A stretch of DNA of 64,000 nucleotides from Chloroflexi bacterium HGW-Chloroflexi-3 (GCA_002842045.1 PHBX01000026.1:29940-93939), one strand, 5' to 3'; positions 42,306 through 51,472 are shown, counted from the stretch's first letter. Notes: generated by a model from the sequence alone, not told the origin. Program-made: numbers and translations.

Positions 42306-42878
42306 TTCATGAAATTCTTCAACTTGATAGATCGAAACTTCCAGAAGTTTCATTTTCCATCGATCTGGGCGGTCTCCCATTTTTCGACAAAGATGCGCCA
42401 GGAATTCTTCTGGATCTGGAAGCTGTTCCCAAACCTGTGGTAAAAATGTGGCTTTCCGAAATCCATCTTTTAATATCACCCCATCAAGTCCAGATTTTAA
42501 CATACCAGGTAGTTCCAGTGGATTATCATATTTTAAATTGACCGGAGCAGTTAATCGGGATATTTCAATGTTAAGATTATGAATTTCATTGAATGTCACT
42601 GAAGGGAACCGATAATCTTCCAACGCTGCGGCAACAGCATGATATTGAACATCTTGCACCAATGGTTGATAGGCTTCTAAAGCTCCGATACATCCACGCA
42701 ATTGTCCATCATTTTTTCTATGCAGTGTGACAAAAGAAGCACCGTGTTCCTGAAGTAGCCTTGAATAATTAGCCAAATTCAGATCATCAATCCATTTGTT
42801 CTGTGTAGCATTTACAATTGCTTCCCGTGCTACAAGCAAAAGTATCTTCTTATCTTCATCGCTCAAATTCTTATCCAT
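42303..42878 (-). CDS. AMMECR1 domain protein
   Basis: A 191-residue AMMECR1-fold protein with the invariant LRGCIG (in DGQLRGCIGALEAYQP). It also has ASFVTLHRKNDGQ, AAALEDYRFPSV and LPQVWEQLPDPEEFLAHLCRKMG. The biochemical role of the family is not established; it often sits beside Memo or radical SAM genes, but here the neighbour is a flavin reductase overlapping by eight bases. AGGAGAG four bases before the ATG supports the start. Confidence 0.9.
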   Translation of the reverse strand: MDKNLSDEDKKILLLVAREAIVNATQNKWIDDLNLANYSRLLQEHGASFVTLHRKNDGQLRGCIGALEAYQPLVQDVQYHAVAAALEDYRFPSVTFNEIHNLNIEISRLTAPVNLKYDNPLELPGMLKSGLDGVILKDGFRKATFLPQVWEQLPDPEEFLAHLCRKMGDRPDRWKMKLLEVSIYQVEEFHE

Positions 42879-43362
42879 TCTTCTCTCCTAATCGATAATA
42901 ATCTCGATCGTGATACAACAATGGATCACCCTGGTCTGTCTTTGAAGCTACCACTTCTGCGATGAATAATGTTGATATTCCCAGGTTAATTTCATTAATT
43001 ACAGCACAATCCACCCATGCCAATCCACCTGTTAACAATAAAGAAGGACTTTTAAGAGAAAAGGTTTTGAGACCTGCAAAACGATCTTCATTATCTCCCA
43101 CTTTTCCTGCAAAACGATTACTGATTTCTTCTTGTAGAGAAGAAAGAATTGTCACCCCAAATTCATGTGATTTCTTAACCAAATCACAGGTACGAGTATT
43201 ATTAGATAAAGTTATTACAATTAATGGTGGTTCAATCGATACGGAAGTAAAAGAATTAACCGTCATTCCATGATAAATCCCTTGAAACGCACTGGAGACA
43301 ATAGCAACTCCACTTGTCCAATTTCTCATAACTTGTTTTAATTCCTCACCCGTAATGCTCAT
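42871..43362 (-). CDS. Flavin reductase family protein
   Basis: FMN-binding split-barrel protein of the flavin reductase-like class, supplying reduced flavin or acting as a small NAD(P)H:FMN oxidoreductase. Signatures are VMRNWTSGVAIVSS, GMTVNSFTSVSIEPPLIVI, SHEFGVTILSSLQEEISNRFAG and the terminal HDRDYYRLG. I use ATG 43362, seven bases from AAAGG. The ATG two codons upstream is directly abutting that site. It overlaps the AMMECR1 gene by eight bases. No monooxygenase partner is nearby. Confidence 0.88.
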   Translation of the reverse strand: MSITGEELKQVMRNWTSGVAIVSSAFQGIYHGMTVNSFTSVSIEPPLIVITLSNNTRTCDLVKKSHEFGVTILSSLQEEISNRFAGKVGDNEDRFAGLKTFSLKSPSLLLTGGLAWVDCAVINEINLGISTLFIAEVVASKTDQGDPLLYHDRDYYRLGEKNG

Positions 43363-43483
43363 TTTCATCCTTTTTTATTGATAAGAGATTGTTAAATTTG
43401 ATTATACTTTTTTCGTGTATATTTATAATTGATAATCTGTGCTTTTTGAGTGAATTCATTCATTTTGACTATATTTCATTTAC

Positions 43484-43512
43484 TTGCAATCGAAAAATAA
43501 GAATGGTACTAT
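43484..43512 (+). promoter_or_regulatory. Promoter of the amidase/L,D-transpeptidase operon (leaderless)
   Basis: TTGCAA (43484-43489), a 17-base spacer, TACTAT (43507-43512) with extended TGG. The predicted transcription start, 43518-43520, coincides with the ATG at 43519. Confidence 0.6.
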
Positions 43513-43518
43513 CTAAAA

Positions 43519-44307
43519 ATGTTCAAAAGTAATCGGATTAATACTAAATCTCCTCCAAAAGGAAAAAACAATTTTCATGCTGGAAATGCAATTCTAAGTA
43601 TTTTAGGAATAGCTATTCTGGCTGCCACCATTTTCACCATGTGGACACCATCCAATTTGTTTTCCAACCAGATGCAAAATATTTATGACATTTGGCAAGC
43701 GCAATCCAATGTTGCCTACCCCACATCAACTCAACTACCTCCAGCCCGAATAGGAATCGTGGTTGGACATTATGGAAATGACTCCGGCTCAGTTTGTTCA
43801 GATGGCTTTACAGAAATGGAAGCAAATCTAAAAATTGCTACACTGGTTGTCCAAAAATTAAAAGCTCTTGGTTACACAGTTGATCTATTAGAAGAATTTG
43901 ATTCTCGGTTGAATCAATATGCAGGATTAGCTCTTGTTTCCATTCATAATGATTCCTGCGAATATATCAATGATGCAGCAACAGGCTTCAAAGTAGCTGC
44001 TCCGGCTGAAAGTCAATATCAGGATCGCTCTGAAAGATTAGAAAAATGTTTAATCCATCGATATCATGAAATCACAGGCCTAAAATTTCATGTCAATACC
44101 ATAACACCTGACATGACCAGTTATCACACCTTTAGCGAAATTAGCAGTGAGACTACATCAGCCATTATTGAGACAGGTTTTTTGAACCTGGACGAAGAAA
44201 TCATTCGTTATCAACCAGACTTAGTTGCGGATGGTATCGTTGCTGGTATAGAATGTTTTATTGGCAAAGAAAACGTTCCGGATAATTATTTATCTGAGAT
44301 GCCATAA
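43519..44307 (+). CDS. N-acetylmuramoyl-L-alanine amidase (Amidase_3), membrane-anchored
   Basis: Cleaves the bond between MurNAc and the stem peptide. One N-terminal membrane helix (about 24-45) is followed by a short linker with an AYPTST segment. The Amidase_3 fold then shows IGIVVGHYGNDSGS (first zinc His), Glu in TEMEANLKIA, LVSIHNDSC (second His) and IETGFLNLDEE (catalytic Glu). Length 262. The stop overlaps the next gene start by one base (TAATG). The start codon coincides with the predicted transcription start and no ribosome-binding site exists. The gene opens a three-gene cell-wall set. Confidence 0.85.
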   Translation: MFKSNRINTKSPPKGKNNFHAGNAILSILGIAILAATIFTMWTPSNLFSNQMQNIYDIWQAQSNVAYPTSTQLPPARIGIVVGHYGNDSGSVCSDGFTEMEANLKIATLVVQKLKALGYTVDLLEEFDSRLNQYAGLALVSIHNDSCEYINDAATGFKVAAPAESQYQDRSERLEKCLIHRYHEITGLKFHVNTITPDMTSYHTFSEISSETTSAIIETGFLNLDEEIIRYQPDLVADGIVAGIECFIGKENVPDNYLSEMP

Positions 44308-45347
44308 TGGAAAATTCATCATTTTCAACCTCACAGGCACTTTTAAAAGCCCGTGAGCATTTACGCACCAAAAATATACCAGAAGCTCTGAGATGGGCAA
44401 AGCTGCTCATAGATATTGCACCTTATCAGGAAGAGGGATGGCTGATACTGGCAGCTTGTTCTCCACCAGAAGATAGTGTCCGGTATCTTATCAAAGCATT
44501 GGAAATCAATCCAGGTTCCCAACGCGCCCGTCAGGGAATGGATTGGGCAATTAAACGACTAAGAAAATTTAAGCAAGAGAAACAAAGCCCTGTTATAAAT
44601 CCTCCATTTGAGCAAGCAAAGGTACCTCAACCAACGAAAACCCCATCCGGGAACACACTTTGGATAAAAGCAGCTGGTCTGATCGTTTTTTTAACCCTGA
44701 TTCTCTTTGGTACCTGGTTCGTATTCCCTACGATAAAAACAGTATTCGCCAGGCAACCTGTCTCCCAAAGGCCGGTAGGTGTTATTCAAAAGCTGACTAT
44801 CACACCTACGGCCACAGCCACAGCCACCTCCACAGCCACACCAACAGCAACAGCGACAGCCACGGCTACTCCAACCAATACACCTACTTCAACTCCTACA
44901 TCAACATCCACACCTACATTCACCCCAACTTTTACTCCGAGACCGACCATGCCTACAAATTATGGGGTTGAAATCCCAGCAGAAGTGGATGAAAATACCC
45001 GCTGGATCGATATCGACTTAAGTGATCAAATGTTGTACGCCTTTATCGGTGAAAATGTGGTGAATTCATTCCTTGTTTCCACAGGTACCTGGAGAACACC
45101 GACAGTTATTGGAGAATATCACATCTGGGTGAAATATCGATACGCAGACATGCGAGGTCCCGGATATAACTTACCAGACGTTCCATACACAATGTATTTT
45201 TATAAGGGTTATGGTATCCATGGCACTTATTGGCATGATAATTTTGGCACACCGATGAGCCATGGATGTGTGAACATGCGGACACCTGAAGCTGGCTGGC
45301 TATTTGATTTTGCTTCTGTTGGCACACTGGTGAATGTACATCCGTAG
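44307..45347 (+). CDS. L,D-transpeptidase with TPR, membrane helix and Thr-Pro linker
   Basis: Cross-links peptidoglycan (3-3) or anchors proteins. The N-terminal 100 residues look like a TPR pair (LLKAREHLRTKNIPEALRWAK, YLIKALEINPGSQRARQG) in the cytosol. A membrane helix lies at about 116-137. A Thr/Ala-Pro linker (TATATSTATPTATAT and similar) covers about 170-215. A YkuD domain is C-terminal with GIHGTYWHDNFG and SHGCVNMR (catalytic Cys). This puts a protein-interaction domain inside and the enzyme outside. It overlaps the amidase gene by one base, so coupling is tight. Confidence 0.88.
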   Translation: MENSSFSTSQALLKAREHLRTKNIPEALRWAKLLIDIAPYQEEGWLILAACSPPEDSVRYLIKALEINPGSQRARQGMDWAIKRLRKFKQEKQSPVINPPFEQAKVPQPTKTPSGNTLWIKAAGLIVFLTLILFGTWFVFPTIKTVFARQPVSQRPVGVIQKLTITPTATATATSTATPTATATATATPTNTPTSTPTSTSTPTFTPTFTPRPTMPTNYGVEIPAEVDENTRWIDIDLSDQMLYAFIGENVVNSFLVSTGTWRTPTVIGEYHIWVKYRYADMRGPGYNLPDVPYTMYFYKGYGIHGTYWHDNFGTPMSHGCVNMRTPEAGWLFDFASVGTLVNVHP

Positions 45348-45359
45348 CAAAGGTACGAA

Positions 45360-46424
45360 TTGGTGAAATTATTCTCTGAAAATCAACCATTAACCAGAAG
45401 AGATTTTTTAAAAAGGTCTTCTTGTGGACTTTTGGGGTTATTGGCATTTCCTCATCTGGATCATCATTTCTTTTCTAAAACTCAGGCAATTCTCGCTGAT
45501 ACGACACCATCGCATGGTAGAGTAATTCCATCTACCGTTGATGTATTTCAATCACCATCAAAGACCTCAAAATTAGTCAGTACCCTCTGGCAAGATCACG
45601 TGCATCCAATTAATTCAGTCACTGTTGGTGATGAAGAACCAGCTTATAATCGTATATGGTATGAAATGGGAAATGAAGGTTTTGTTCATTCTGGCGCGAT
45701 TCAACCTGTCTGTATTCGTACCAACCCCGAAGTGGAAGAAATTTCTTCCAGTGGACGATTAGGAGAAGTAACAGTTCCTTTTACGAATGCAGTCTGGCAC
45801 CCCAAATCATTACATTTAATTACCTATCGTTTATATTATGGAACGGTATTCTGGGTTAAAAGCGCTGTAAAAGATAACAACCAGAAGCTCTGGTATAAGA
45901 TTGCCGATGACAAGTGGAAGATTCATTATTACGTTGAAGCAACTCACATGCACCTTTTTGAACCTGAGGAAATCACGCCAATCTCCCCTGAAATTCCAAT
46001 CGAACAAAAAAAAATTGAGGTCCGATTATTGGACCAGGCTGTAATTGCCTACGAAAAAGGTAATCCTGTTTTCTATGCGAAAACAGCTACTGGTGCACGC
46101 TTTATTGATGGAGACTACCGCACACAACCAGGGACTTATTTAACCAATCGGAAACGACCCTCTCGCCATATGGCAGCTGGTGATCCAGCTGCACCCAATA
46201 GCTATGATCTGCCAGGAATTCCCTGGGTAACCTATCTTACGGAGAGTGGAGTGTCATTCCATGGAACCTATTGGCACAATGACTTTGGAAAACCAAGAAG
46301 CCATGGATGCATAAACTTAACTCCAGCCGATGCACAATGGATCTATCGCTGGTCGTCCCCCTCTGTTCCATTCGGTGAAGAAACCTATTTGGGAAAGACC
46401 GGGACAAGAGTAGACATTTTCTAA
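45360..46424 (+). CDS. L,D-transpeptidase with Tat signal
   Basis: A second YkuD-type enzyme, exported by the Tat route: RRDFLKRSSCGLLGLLAFP at residues 14-32. It has an SH3-like segment in the middle (about 50-200) and the catalytic region FHGTYWHNDFGKPRSHGCINL near residue 310. The sequence YWHN/DNFG-PxSHGC is shared with the previous gene, so the pair are homologous in the catalytic domain but differ in targeting. The start is TTG 45360 or GTG 45363, six or nine bases after AAAGG. It is 12 bases after the first L,D-transpeptidase gene. Confidence 0.88.
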   Translation: MVKLFSENQPLTRRDFLKRSSCGLLGLLAFPHLDHHFFSKTQAILADTTPSHGRVIPSTVDVFQSPSKTSKLVSTLWQDHVHPINSVTVGDEEPAYNRIWYEMGNEGFVHSGAIQPVCIRTNPEVEEISSSGRLGEVTVPFTNAVWHPKSLHLITYRLYYGTVFWVKSAVKDNNQKLWYKIADDKWKIHYYVEATHMHLFEPEEITPISPEIPIEQKKIEVRLLDQAVIAYEKGNPVFYAKTATGARFIDGDYRTQPGTYLTNRKRPSRHMAAGDPAAPNSYDLPGIPWVTYLTESGVSFHGTYWHNDFGKPRSHGCINLTPADAQWIYRWSSPSVPFGEETYLGKTGTRVDIF

Positions 46425-46513
46425 CATATTTTAAAGACGATTGAAAAATTGTTATCAGAATCTTTTAGAATGTTAATACTACTATGTTATTCTTTATCTA
46501 AGGAAAATTAATA

Positions 46514-46942
46514 ATGTCAATACATGCTTTATTTGCCGGATTAGTTTTTGATGAAGATGATAACCAGGTGGACAATGTCTACATTGGACAGGATTCCTGT
46601 TATGTCGTGAATGATCATGGATTTAAACGCCATATTTTATCAGAAACGATTGATCGTCAGGTACTTGATCAAATGAGAGAAATGATCGAAGGGAAAGAAG
46701 ATTTTATCAGTCAACAAGCAGCGAAAATGCTTGGTCAGGATGATATCTTCACTTATGCAATGATTGCTAATCAATTAAAGAATATGGACGATCAATTTGA
46801 CAAATTACTTGAAACCGGAATCCCGAGCGAAACTAGATCCTATATGGGCTTGATGGGATTTAAGATTGTTGTCAATGTACACGGCGATGTTATTTTTGTG
46901 AATCAACCAGGAAGTCAATTGGGTGAAGAAGAAGGAGAATAA
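46514..46942 (+). CDS. Small conserved-looking protein, unknown function
   Basis: A 142-residue soluble, acidic protein that I do not recognise. It opens SIHALFAGLVFDEDDNQVD and has an IGQDSCYVVNDHGFKRHI segment that looks like a short beta-structure, then a helical middle (EMIEGKEDFISQQAAKMLG). It ends in a strand-like segment, FKIVVNVHGDVIFVNQ, and a Glu-rich tail. AAGGA lies upstream of the ATG. It sits between the cell-wall genes and a thioredoxin-TPR protein on the same strand. The codon use and length look genuine. No function is proposed. Confidence 0.65.
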   Translation: MSIHALFAGLVFDEDDNQVDNVYIGQDSCYVVNDHGFKRHILSETIDRQVLDQMREMIEGKEDFISQQAAKMLGQDDIFTYAMIANQLKNMDDQFDKLLETGIPSETRSYMGLMGFKIVVNVHGDVIFVNQPGSQLGEEEGE

Positions 46943-47017
46943 TCATCTACATCATCAAAGATTTGATACAATTAATTTAAGAATGATTACCTTTTTAAAG
47001 TCTGGAGCAAAAAACAG

Positions 47018-47851
47018 ATGCCCTCTGAATTTATTATTGATGTAAATGAATCTGATTTTGAATACGAAGTACTTGCTTATTCCCAAAACACACCGGTTGT
47101 TGTGGATTTCTGGGCTACCTGGTGCCGCCCATGCAAAACACTCAGCCCGTTATTAGAAGCAATCGCTTATGAAGCAATGGGTAGTTTCAGATTGGCAAAA
47201 GTAGATGTTGATTCAAATCCGAATCTGGCTCTTCAATTTGGTATTAGAACCGTTCCAACCGTCAAGGCATTCAGTGGTGGACAAGTTGTTGGAGATTTTG
47301 TTGGATCTCAACCGGAAGATCGTGTGAGAACTTTCATCACCAATATCACACCCCCCAGCAAAGATAGTTTAGCCCAGGAAAAGGGATTAAGCCTCCTGGC
47401 TAATCATGAATGGGCAGAAGCGGAAGAAAACTTTCTTGAATTAATTGAACTATATCCTGACCGGCCAGAAATATTGTTAGGTTTGGCAAAGGCCCAATTA
47501 GGACTGGGAGATCCTTTCGAACCTTTGCTAATTTTGAGAAATTTTCCATCCAGTAAACAATATGCTACTGCTGAAAAATTATTGCCTTACGCAGAAGCTC
47601 TTGGGTACCTGAAACAAAATAATTTGCCCCAGGAAAATGATCTCGACTTTGCTTTTTCCAATTGCATTCGTTTGGCATCAAGAAATAATATTCCATCTGC
47701 GTTGGATGGGTTATTGGAAATCCTCAGACAAAATAAAAGATATCGTGGTGGTCTGGTGCAAAAAGTAATCCTCGCCATATTTGAATTATTAGGCGAGGAT
47801 GATGAGCTTACCAGAACTTATCGAGCAGAATTAGCTTCTATTTTATTTTGA
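47018..47851 (+). CDS. Thioredoxin-TPR protein (CnoX/YbbN-like)
   Basis: Probable holdase chaperone with a thioredoxin domain. The N-terminal fold has the active site FWATWCRPCK with both Cys (36 and 39) and the cis-Pro in RTVPTVKAF. Residues of about 115-277 are TPR-like helices (AEENFLELIELYPDRPEILLG, and the FELLGEDDELTRTYRAELA end), the architecture of CnoX. E. coli CnoX lacks a normal redox CxxC, whereas this one keeps WCRPC, so it may combine reductase and chaperone roles. Convergent with the lipoprotein gene. Confidence 0.85.
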   Translation: MPSEFIIDVNESDFEYEVLAYSQNTPVVVDFWATWCRPCKTLSPLLEAIAYEAMGSFRLAKVDVDSNPNLALQFGIRTVPTVKAFSGGQVVGDFVGSQPEDRVRTFITNITPPSKDSLAQEKGLSLLANHEWAEAEENFLELIELYPDRPEILLGLAKAQLGLGDPFEPLLILRNFPSSKQYATAEKLLPYAEALGYLKQNNLPQENDLDFAFSNCIRLASRNNIPSALDGLLEILRQNKRYRGGLVQKVILAIFELLGEDDELTRTYRAELASILF

Positions 47852-47886
47852 GATAGTTAGCAATCTTTATTTCTATTCAATCATTA

Positions 47887-48870
47887 TTATTTGGACAGCG
47901 TCAGAACAGTCCAGGTTGTTGGATCCACCAATTTCCGGTTTCGTAAATTCGAAACCATGCTTTGCTGAACATTCTCGCTTGGATCATCATTATCAGACAT
48001 AGATAACCCGAAACCATACTGTTGACCACTGGCAGGTGTGATATTGAAAATTTTCCAGGGAATTGCTACTTCTACACGATAGATTCCATCACTCTTCGAC
48101 GAAGCAATGATTGCATCATTGATTCGGCCTGCTTTTCCGGATGGGTACCAAAGGTAGACTTCTTTTTCTCCATCAATATCTCCTTTCCCTGGAGAGATCC
48201 CGATCTGAAAATCATCTGAACTTAAATTGGTCGAACTTAAGTCACCATAAAGGTTTGTGTCAAACAGAATTTCAAGGCTATCGCCTTTGTAAATGTCCTG
48301 ACCCGTTGCATTTTGCACATAAACATCATCGATAACTTTTACCGCCAGATAAAGATATGTCTCATTCCAACCTACCGCAAAGGATCCTTCCAAATCATCG
48401 GAGTCTTCCCATTGGCTGGCACCATATACAACATATTTTGCCGGGTATTTGGTTGCTTCCCATTCATCCCAAATTGAATCAAAAACAGGTGGTGTTTTCA
48501 TATATTTTCCAATTACCCAGGTTCCTCCCCTCACGGTTACTGCTGTATGCGTTGCCATCGGTGGCAATGAGGTATTCGTTGGTTGTATCACGGTCGGAGA
48601 TGCTGTGTTGGATGGTACAGGTTGCGTAGGTGCATCAGTGGCTTGAGTAGTGGGTTGAATGGTCGGAAGTAGTGGTTCCGCTGTGTTGATTGCAAAATCC
48701 TGAGGAGTGTTTGTAGCCAGACTTTCATCAACCGAAAACAAAGCCGTCATGGTGTAGTTAGGTGTTGGAAAAAAAGGTGTTGGGTTTAAATTCTGAAAGG
48801 ATAAATTACATCCTGAGAAGCTCACAACGATAAAGAGAGCAATAACGCCTGTAATCATTGTTTTTCGCAT
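47887..48870 (-). CDS. Lipoprotein with CBM9-like domain
   Basis: Exported lipoprotein: signal MRKTMITGVIALFIVVSF with lipobox FSGC, then about 100 residues of Thr/Pro/Gln-rich spacer. A C-terminal domain of about 190 residues resembles family-9 carbohydrate-binding modules (WDEWEATKYPAKYV, SFAVGWNETYLYLAVKVIDD, GDSLEILFDTNLYGD, VEVAIPWKIFN). Start ATG 48870 is supported by AGGAGG; the frame extends 22 codons further, to 48936, without a site. A soluble sugar or polysaccharide-binding role is likely but the ligand is unknown. Confidence 0.8.
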   Translation of the reverse strand: MRKTMITGVIALFIVVSFSGCNLSFQNLNPTPFFPTPNYTMTALFSVDESLATNTPQDFAINTAEPLLPTIQPTTQATDAPTQPVPSNTASPTVIQPTNTSLPPMATHTAVTVRGGTWVIGKYMKTPPVFDSIWDEWEATKYPAKYVVYGASQWEDSDDLEGSFAVGWNETYLYLAVKVIDDVYVQNATGQDIYKGDSLEILFDTNLYGDLSSTNLSSDDFQIGISPGKGDIDGEKEVYLWYPSGKAGRINDAIIASSKSDGIYRVEVAIPWKIFNITPASGQQYGFGLSMSDNDDPSENVQQSMVSNLRNRKLVDPTTWTVLTLSK

Positions 48871-48932
48871 AATAGACCTCCTGAAATCAATTAGATTATA
48901 GAACATTAGAATGAAAAAAATACCCCTTAATT

Positions 48933-49472
48933 TCATGACGAGTAAAGAGTTATTTTTGTTCCATCATTAGGTCTATTATTTTCCCAATCTTCTCTTGTAA
49001 TTTCCAGATAGGTGTCCCATGGCTCTAAATATTTGGGCCGTGGTTTACTGATGAATCCCAATTTTCTGTATAAATTCCACGCCTTAACATTGTCTGGATG
49101 TGGATCCACATAGACTCTTTTACCTTTCCCCTGAAAAAAAGCTTGTTCTATTGCAAATCGAAGTGCGTATTCTGCGATGCCTTTACCTTGGGCTTCAGGG
49201 AGTAATTTAATATCTAAAGCTGCCGTTTTATGTTTTCCATCCACGTGATAGAAAGTCTCTCCACAATAACCAACCTCATGCTGATAGATGGAATAATGAC
49301 AGCGATATGGTTTGGAAATCGCCCAGGTTAACCAATCAATTAGTTTTGGTAAAGTCATTCCAAGCCCAAGTGGATACCCAACAAATGACATGACCTTACC
49401 ATCATTCCATAAGGACATGATGTTTAATAAATCTTCTTTAGAAGTCTCTTTGATGATTATCCTGGTTTCCAT
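48933..49472 (-). CDS. GNAT family N-acetyltransferase
   Basis: Acetyl-CoA-dependent transferase of the GCN5 superfamily with unknown acceptor. The acetyl-CoA site is visible in LLPEAQGKGIAEYALRFAI (about 91-110), and VDPHPDNVKAWNLYRKLGF marks the last strand and helix. 179 residues, standard for a single domain. No obvious ribosome-binding site before the ATG. It is upstream of the lipoprotein gene on the same strand with a 62-base gap. Confidence 0.85.
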   Translation of the reverse strand: METRIIIKETSKEDLLNIMSLWNDGKVMSFVGYPLGLGMTLPKLIDWLTWAISKPYRCHYSIYQHEVGYCGETFYHVDGKHKTAALDIKLLPEAQGKGIAEYALRFAIEQAFFQGKGKRVYVDPHPDNVKAWNLYRKLGFISKPRPKYLEPWDTYLEITREDWENNRPNDGTKITLYSS

Positions 49473-49599
49473 TTTTGGGTAAATTTGAAATGTTTTCTTA
49501 AATACGAAGAAATTCCTGAAAAAAGGATATCAATAAATATTCCAATTCTCTGCTAGAAAAATAATCCGTTTAACCAATAATTTATTTAAATCTATCGGT

Positions 49600-49926
49600 T
49601 TAGTCTTCTAAAACTTTGACCTCTTCTTCAGTTGGAGAATCTTTAACTGATTCAACCAATTCTTCCTCTTCTTCAATGAATGAAAAATATAATACAATTC
49701 TTCCTAAAACGAAAAGTGTAATAGCGAATAACACATATTGTGCAACATTTGACATGTAGAAGCTAACAATTTCAAATTCGTTTCCACTAAACACTAATTG
49801 ACCTTGTTCCATCATTGTAGAAATATAATTGGCAGAATAAGAAGCTGCCCAAATTGAATAAACAATGAGTAATCCCGCAATAACATATAAAACCGTGCTC
49901 AAAATTGGTAATTTGTTTTTATCCAT
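49600..49926 (-). CDS. Small two-helix membrane protein, unknown function
   Basis: A 108-residue protein with membrane helices at about 9-28 and 60-82 and a Glu-rich C-terminal tail. I do not recognise a family. AAAGGG lies seven bases before the ATG, supporting a real gene. It stands alone between a GNAT gene and noncoding sequence. Confidence 0.6.
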   Translation of the reverse strand: MDKNKLPILSTVLYVIAGLLIVYSIWAASYSANYISTMMEQGQLVFSGNEFEIVSFYMSNVAQYVLFAITLFVLGRIVLYFSFIEEEEELVESVKDSPTEEEVKVLED

Positions 49927-50227
49927 GATAAAACCCTTTCTAAATTTTCATTCAGTAACGAAAATTCCGTAACTTTATATTTCCTCCCTCATTGAAAATT
50001 AAAAATGAACAATTTCTTGAGCTTTTTACCTTTCTAAAAGAAAAAACAGGGAAAAAGTAGTTCAAATTCGATCTTTGAAGAAAGATGAGTTATTGTATCA
50101 CTTGTAGAGCATCAATACCAATGGTTCAGGTCCCAATTCAGGTTTACTTTTATAGGTATCAATCTGTTATTTTCAATTGGTTGATCAAAATTCTGAGATT
50201 TTTTAGCTAAACTGGCGAGTAGAACTT
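49927..50227. other. Noncoding spacer of about 300 bases
   Basis: AT-rich sequence with no ORF of note, no convincing terminator and no structure that I recognise. It must contain the promoter of the small membrane-protein gene on the minus strand, but I see no clear hexamer pair. Confidence 0.5.
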
Positions 50228-51472
50228 TTATTTATCATTCAGGGCTAATAATGCAACGCATTCAATGTGAAATGTCTGTGGAAACATATCAAATGGTGTG
50301 ATTTCAACCAGGTGATAACCACCCTCAATCAATCTTTTTAGATCCCTGGATAATGTTGAAACATCACAGGATACATAAACAATTATTTGTGCTTTATTGG
50401 ACAAAATTGATTCCAGAGTTCTAGGATCTATACCTGCTCTGGGTGGGTCTAAGAGGATAACTTCAGGTTGAATATCCAGTTGAGGAACAATATCCTTTAC
50501 AGACCCCACATACAAATTAATATGATCGTACAAATCAAGATTAATAGCAAAATCATCACATGCGGAGGATGATTCTTCAACTGCATAAATTAATTCATAC
50601 CGTTCTGCCAAAAAGCGAGTAAATAACCCCACACCAGTATAAAGCTCAAGAAGCGTATTGCCATTGGTTGGCAAATATTCACAAACAAGATCAATCATTT
50701 TTTCAGCTTGAGAAATATTTACTTGAAAAAATGATTCTGCAGAAACATGAAAAAATTGATCCTTAACCTGATATATCAGGTGATCCTCCCCTGCCATAAC
50801 AATTTTGCCCATATCGCTCAAATGAACAACTGAAACAGGAACATCTAATTCCAATGAAGGGATTTCAACGAAATTGTCACTTTCCAAAATCAACATAATC
50901 TCTTCCTGCAAACCTTCCCGAATGTGAATTCTTTTCAATCCGGGGAATTGCTCCAGATCTAACATTTTCCATGTTTGCAGGATTTGCTCACCAGCAAGAA
51001 AACAATCATCAATCGGAATAATCTGATTTGATCCAAAAGCTTGAAATCCTAACTTTCCGTTTTCATTAACTGAAAATTGAACATTATTACGATAATTTAA
51101 TTCATTCGGAGATGGAATAATATTCCTTAATATTTGTTCACTAAAGCCGGGGACTCTGGAGAACTGTTCCAGAACAACCTGTTGTTTTAGTTTCAATTGT
51201 TCAGCATATTCCATATGCTGGTAATGACAACCACCACATTGAGAGAAATATTTACAGGGAGGAATTACTCTTTTATTGCTTTGTTCAACTACATTAATCA
51301 AGGCAGCTCGAGCATATCCTTTTTTGTCTTGAGTAACCTGAACCATAGCAATTTCATCTGGTAAAACAAATGGCACAAAAACAGGTCGATGATCCGGTAA
51401 TCTTGCTAAAAACTCTCCCCCATAGATTGGTTTTTCGATTTTTACTGAAATTTGACCAGCTTTTTTATCCAT
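50228..51472 (-). CDS. RlmD/TrmA-type rRNA (uracil-5)-methyltransferase
   Basis: Methylates C5 of a uracil in 23S rRNA (RlmD/RlmCD type). An N-terminal TRAM domain precedes a four-Cys iron-sulfur site, CKYFSQCGGCHYQH plus a later Cys. The SAM motif is LLELYTGVGLFTRFLAERY. Motif IV is ILLDPPRAGIDPRT and the nucleophile Cys is in VYVSCDVSTLSRDL, with the general base Glu in the last ten residues (FHIECVALL). I use ATG 51472; a TTG four codons upstream is possible. Which U is targeted (747, 1939 or both) cannot be told. Confidence 0.9.
   Translation of the reverse strand: MDKKAGQISVKIEKPIYGGEFLARLPDHRPVFVPFVLPDEIAMVQVTQDKKGYARAALINVVEQSNKRVIPPCKYFSQCGGCHYQHMEYAEQLKLKQQVVLEQFSRVPGFSEQILRNIIPSPNELNYRNNVQFSVNENGKLGFQAFGSNQIIPIDDCFLAGEQILQTWKMLDLEQFPGLKRIHIREGLQEEIMLILESDNFVEIPSLELDVPVSVVHLSDMGKIVMAGEDHLIYQVKDQFFHVSAESFFQVNISQAEKMIDLVCEYLPTNGNTLLELYTGVGLFTRFLAERYELIYAVEESSSACDDFAINLDLYDHINLYVGSVKDIVPQLDIQPEVILLDPPRAGIDPRTLESILSNKAQIIVYVSCDVSTLSRDLKRLIEGGYHLVEITPFDMFPQTFHIECVALLALNDK

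Noticed and set aside
44790..44950. Short tandem repeats as possible CRISPR or regulatory array
   Set aside because: The repeats are in-frame codons for a Thr/Ala-Pro linker with no spacer structure. No CRISPR array is present in the window.
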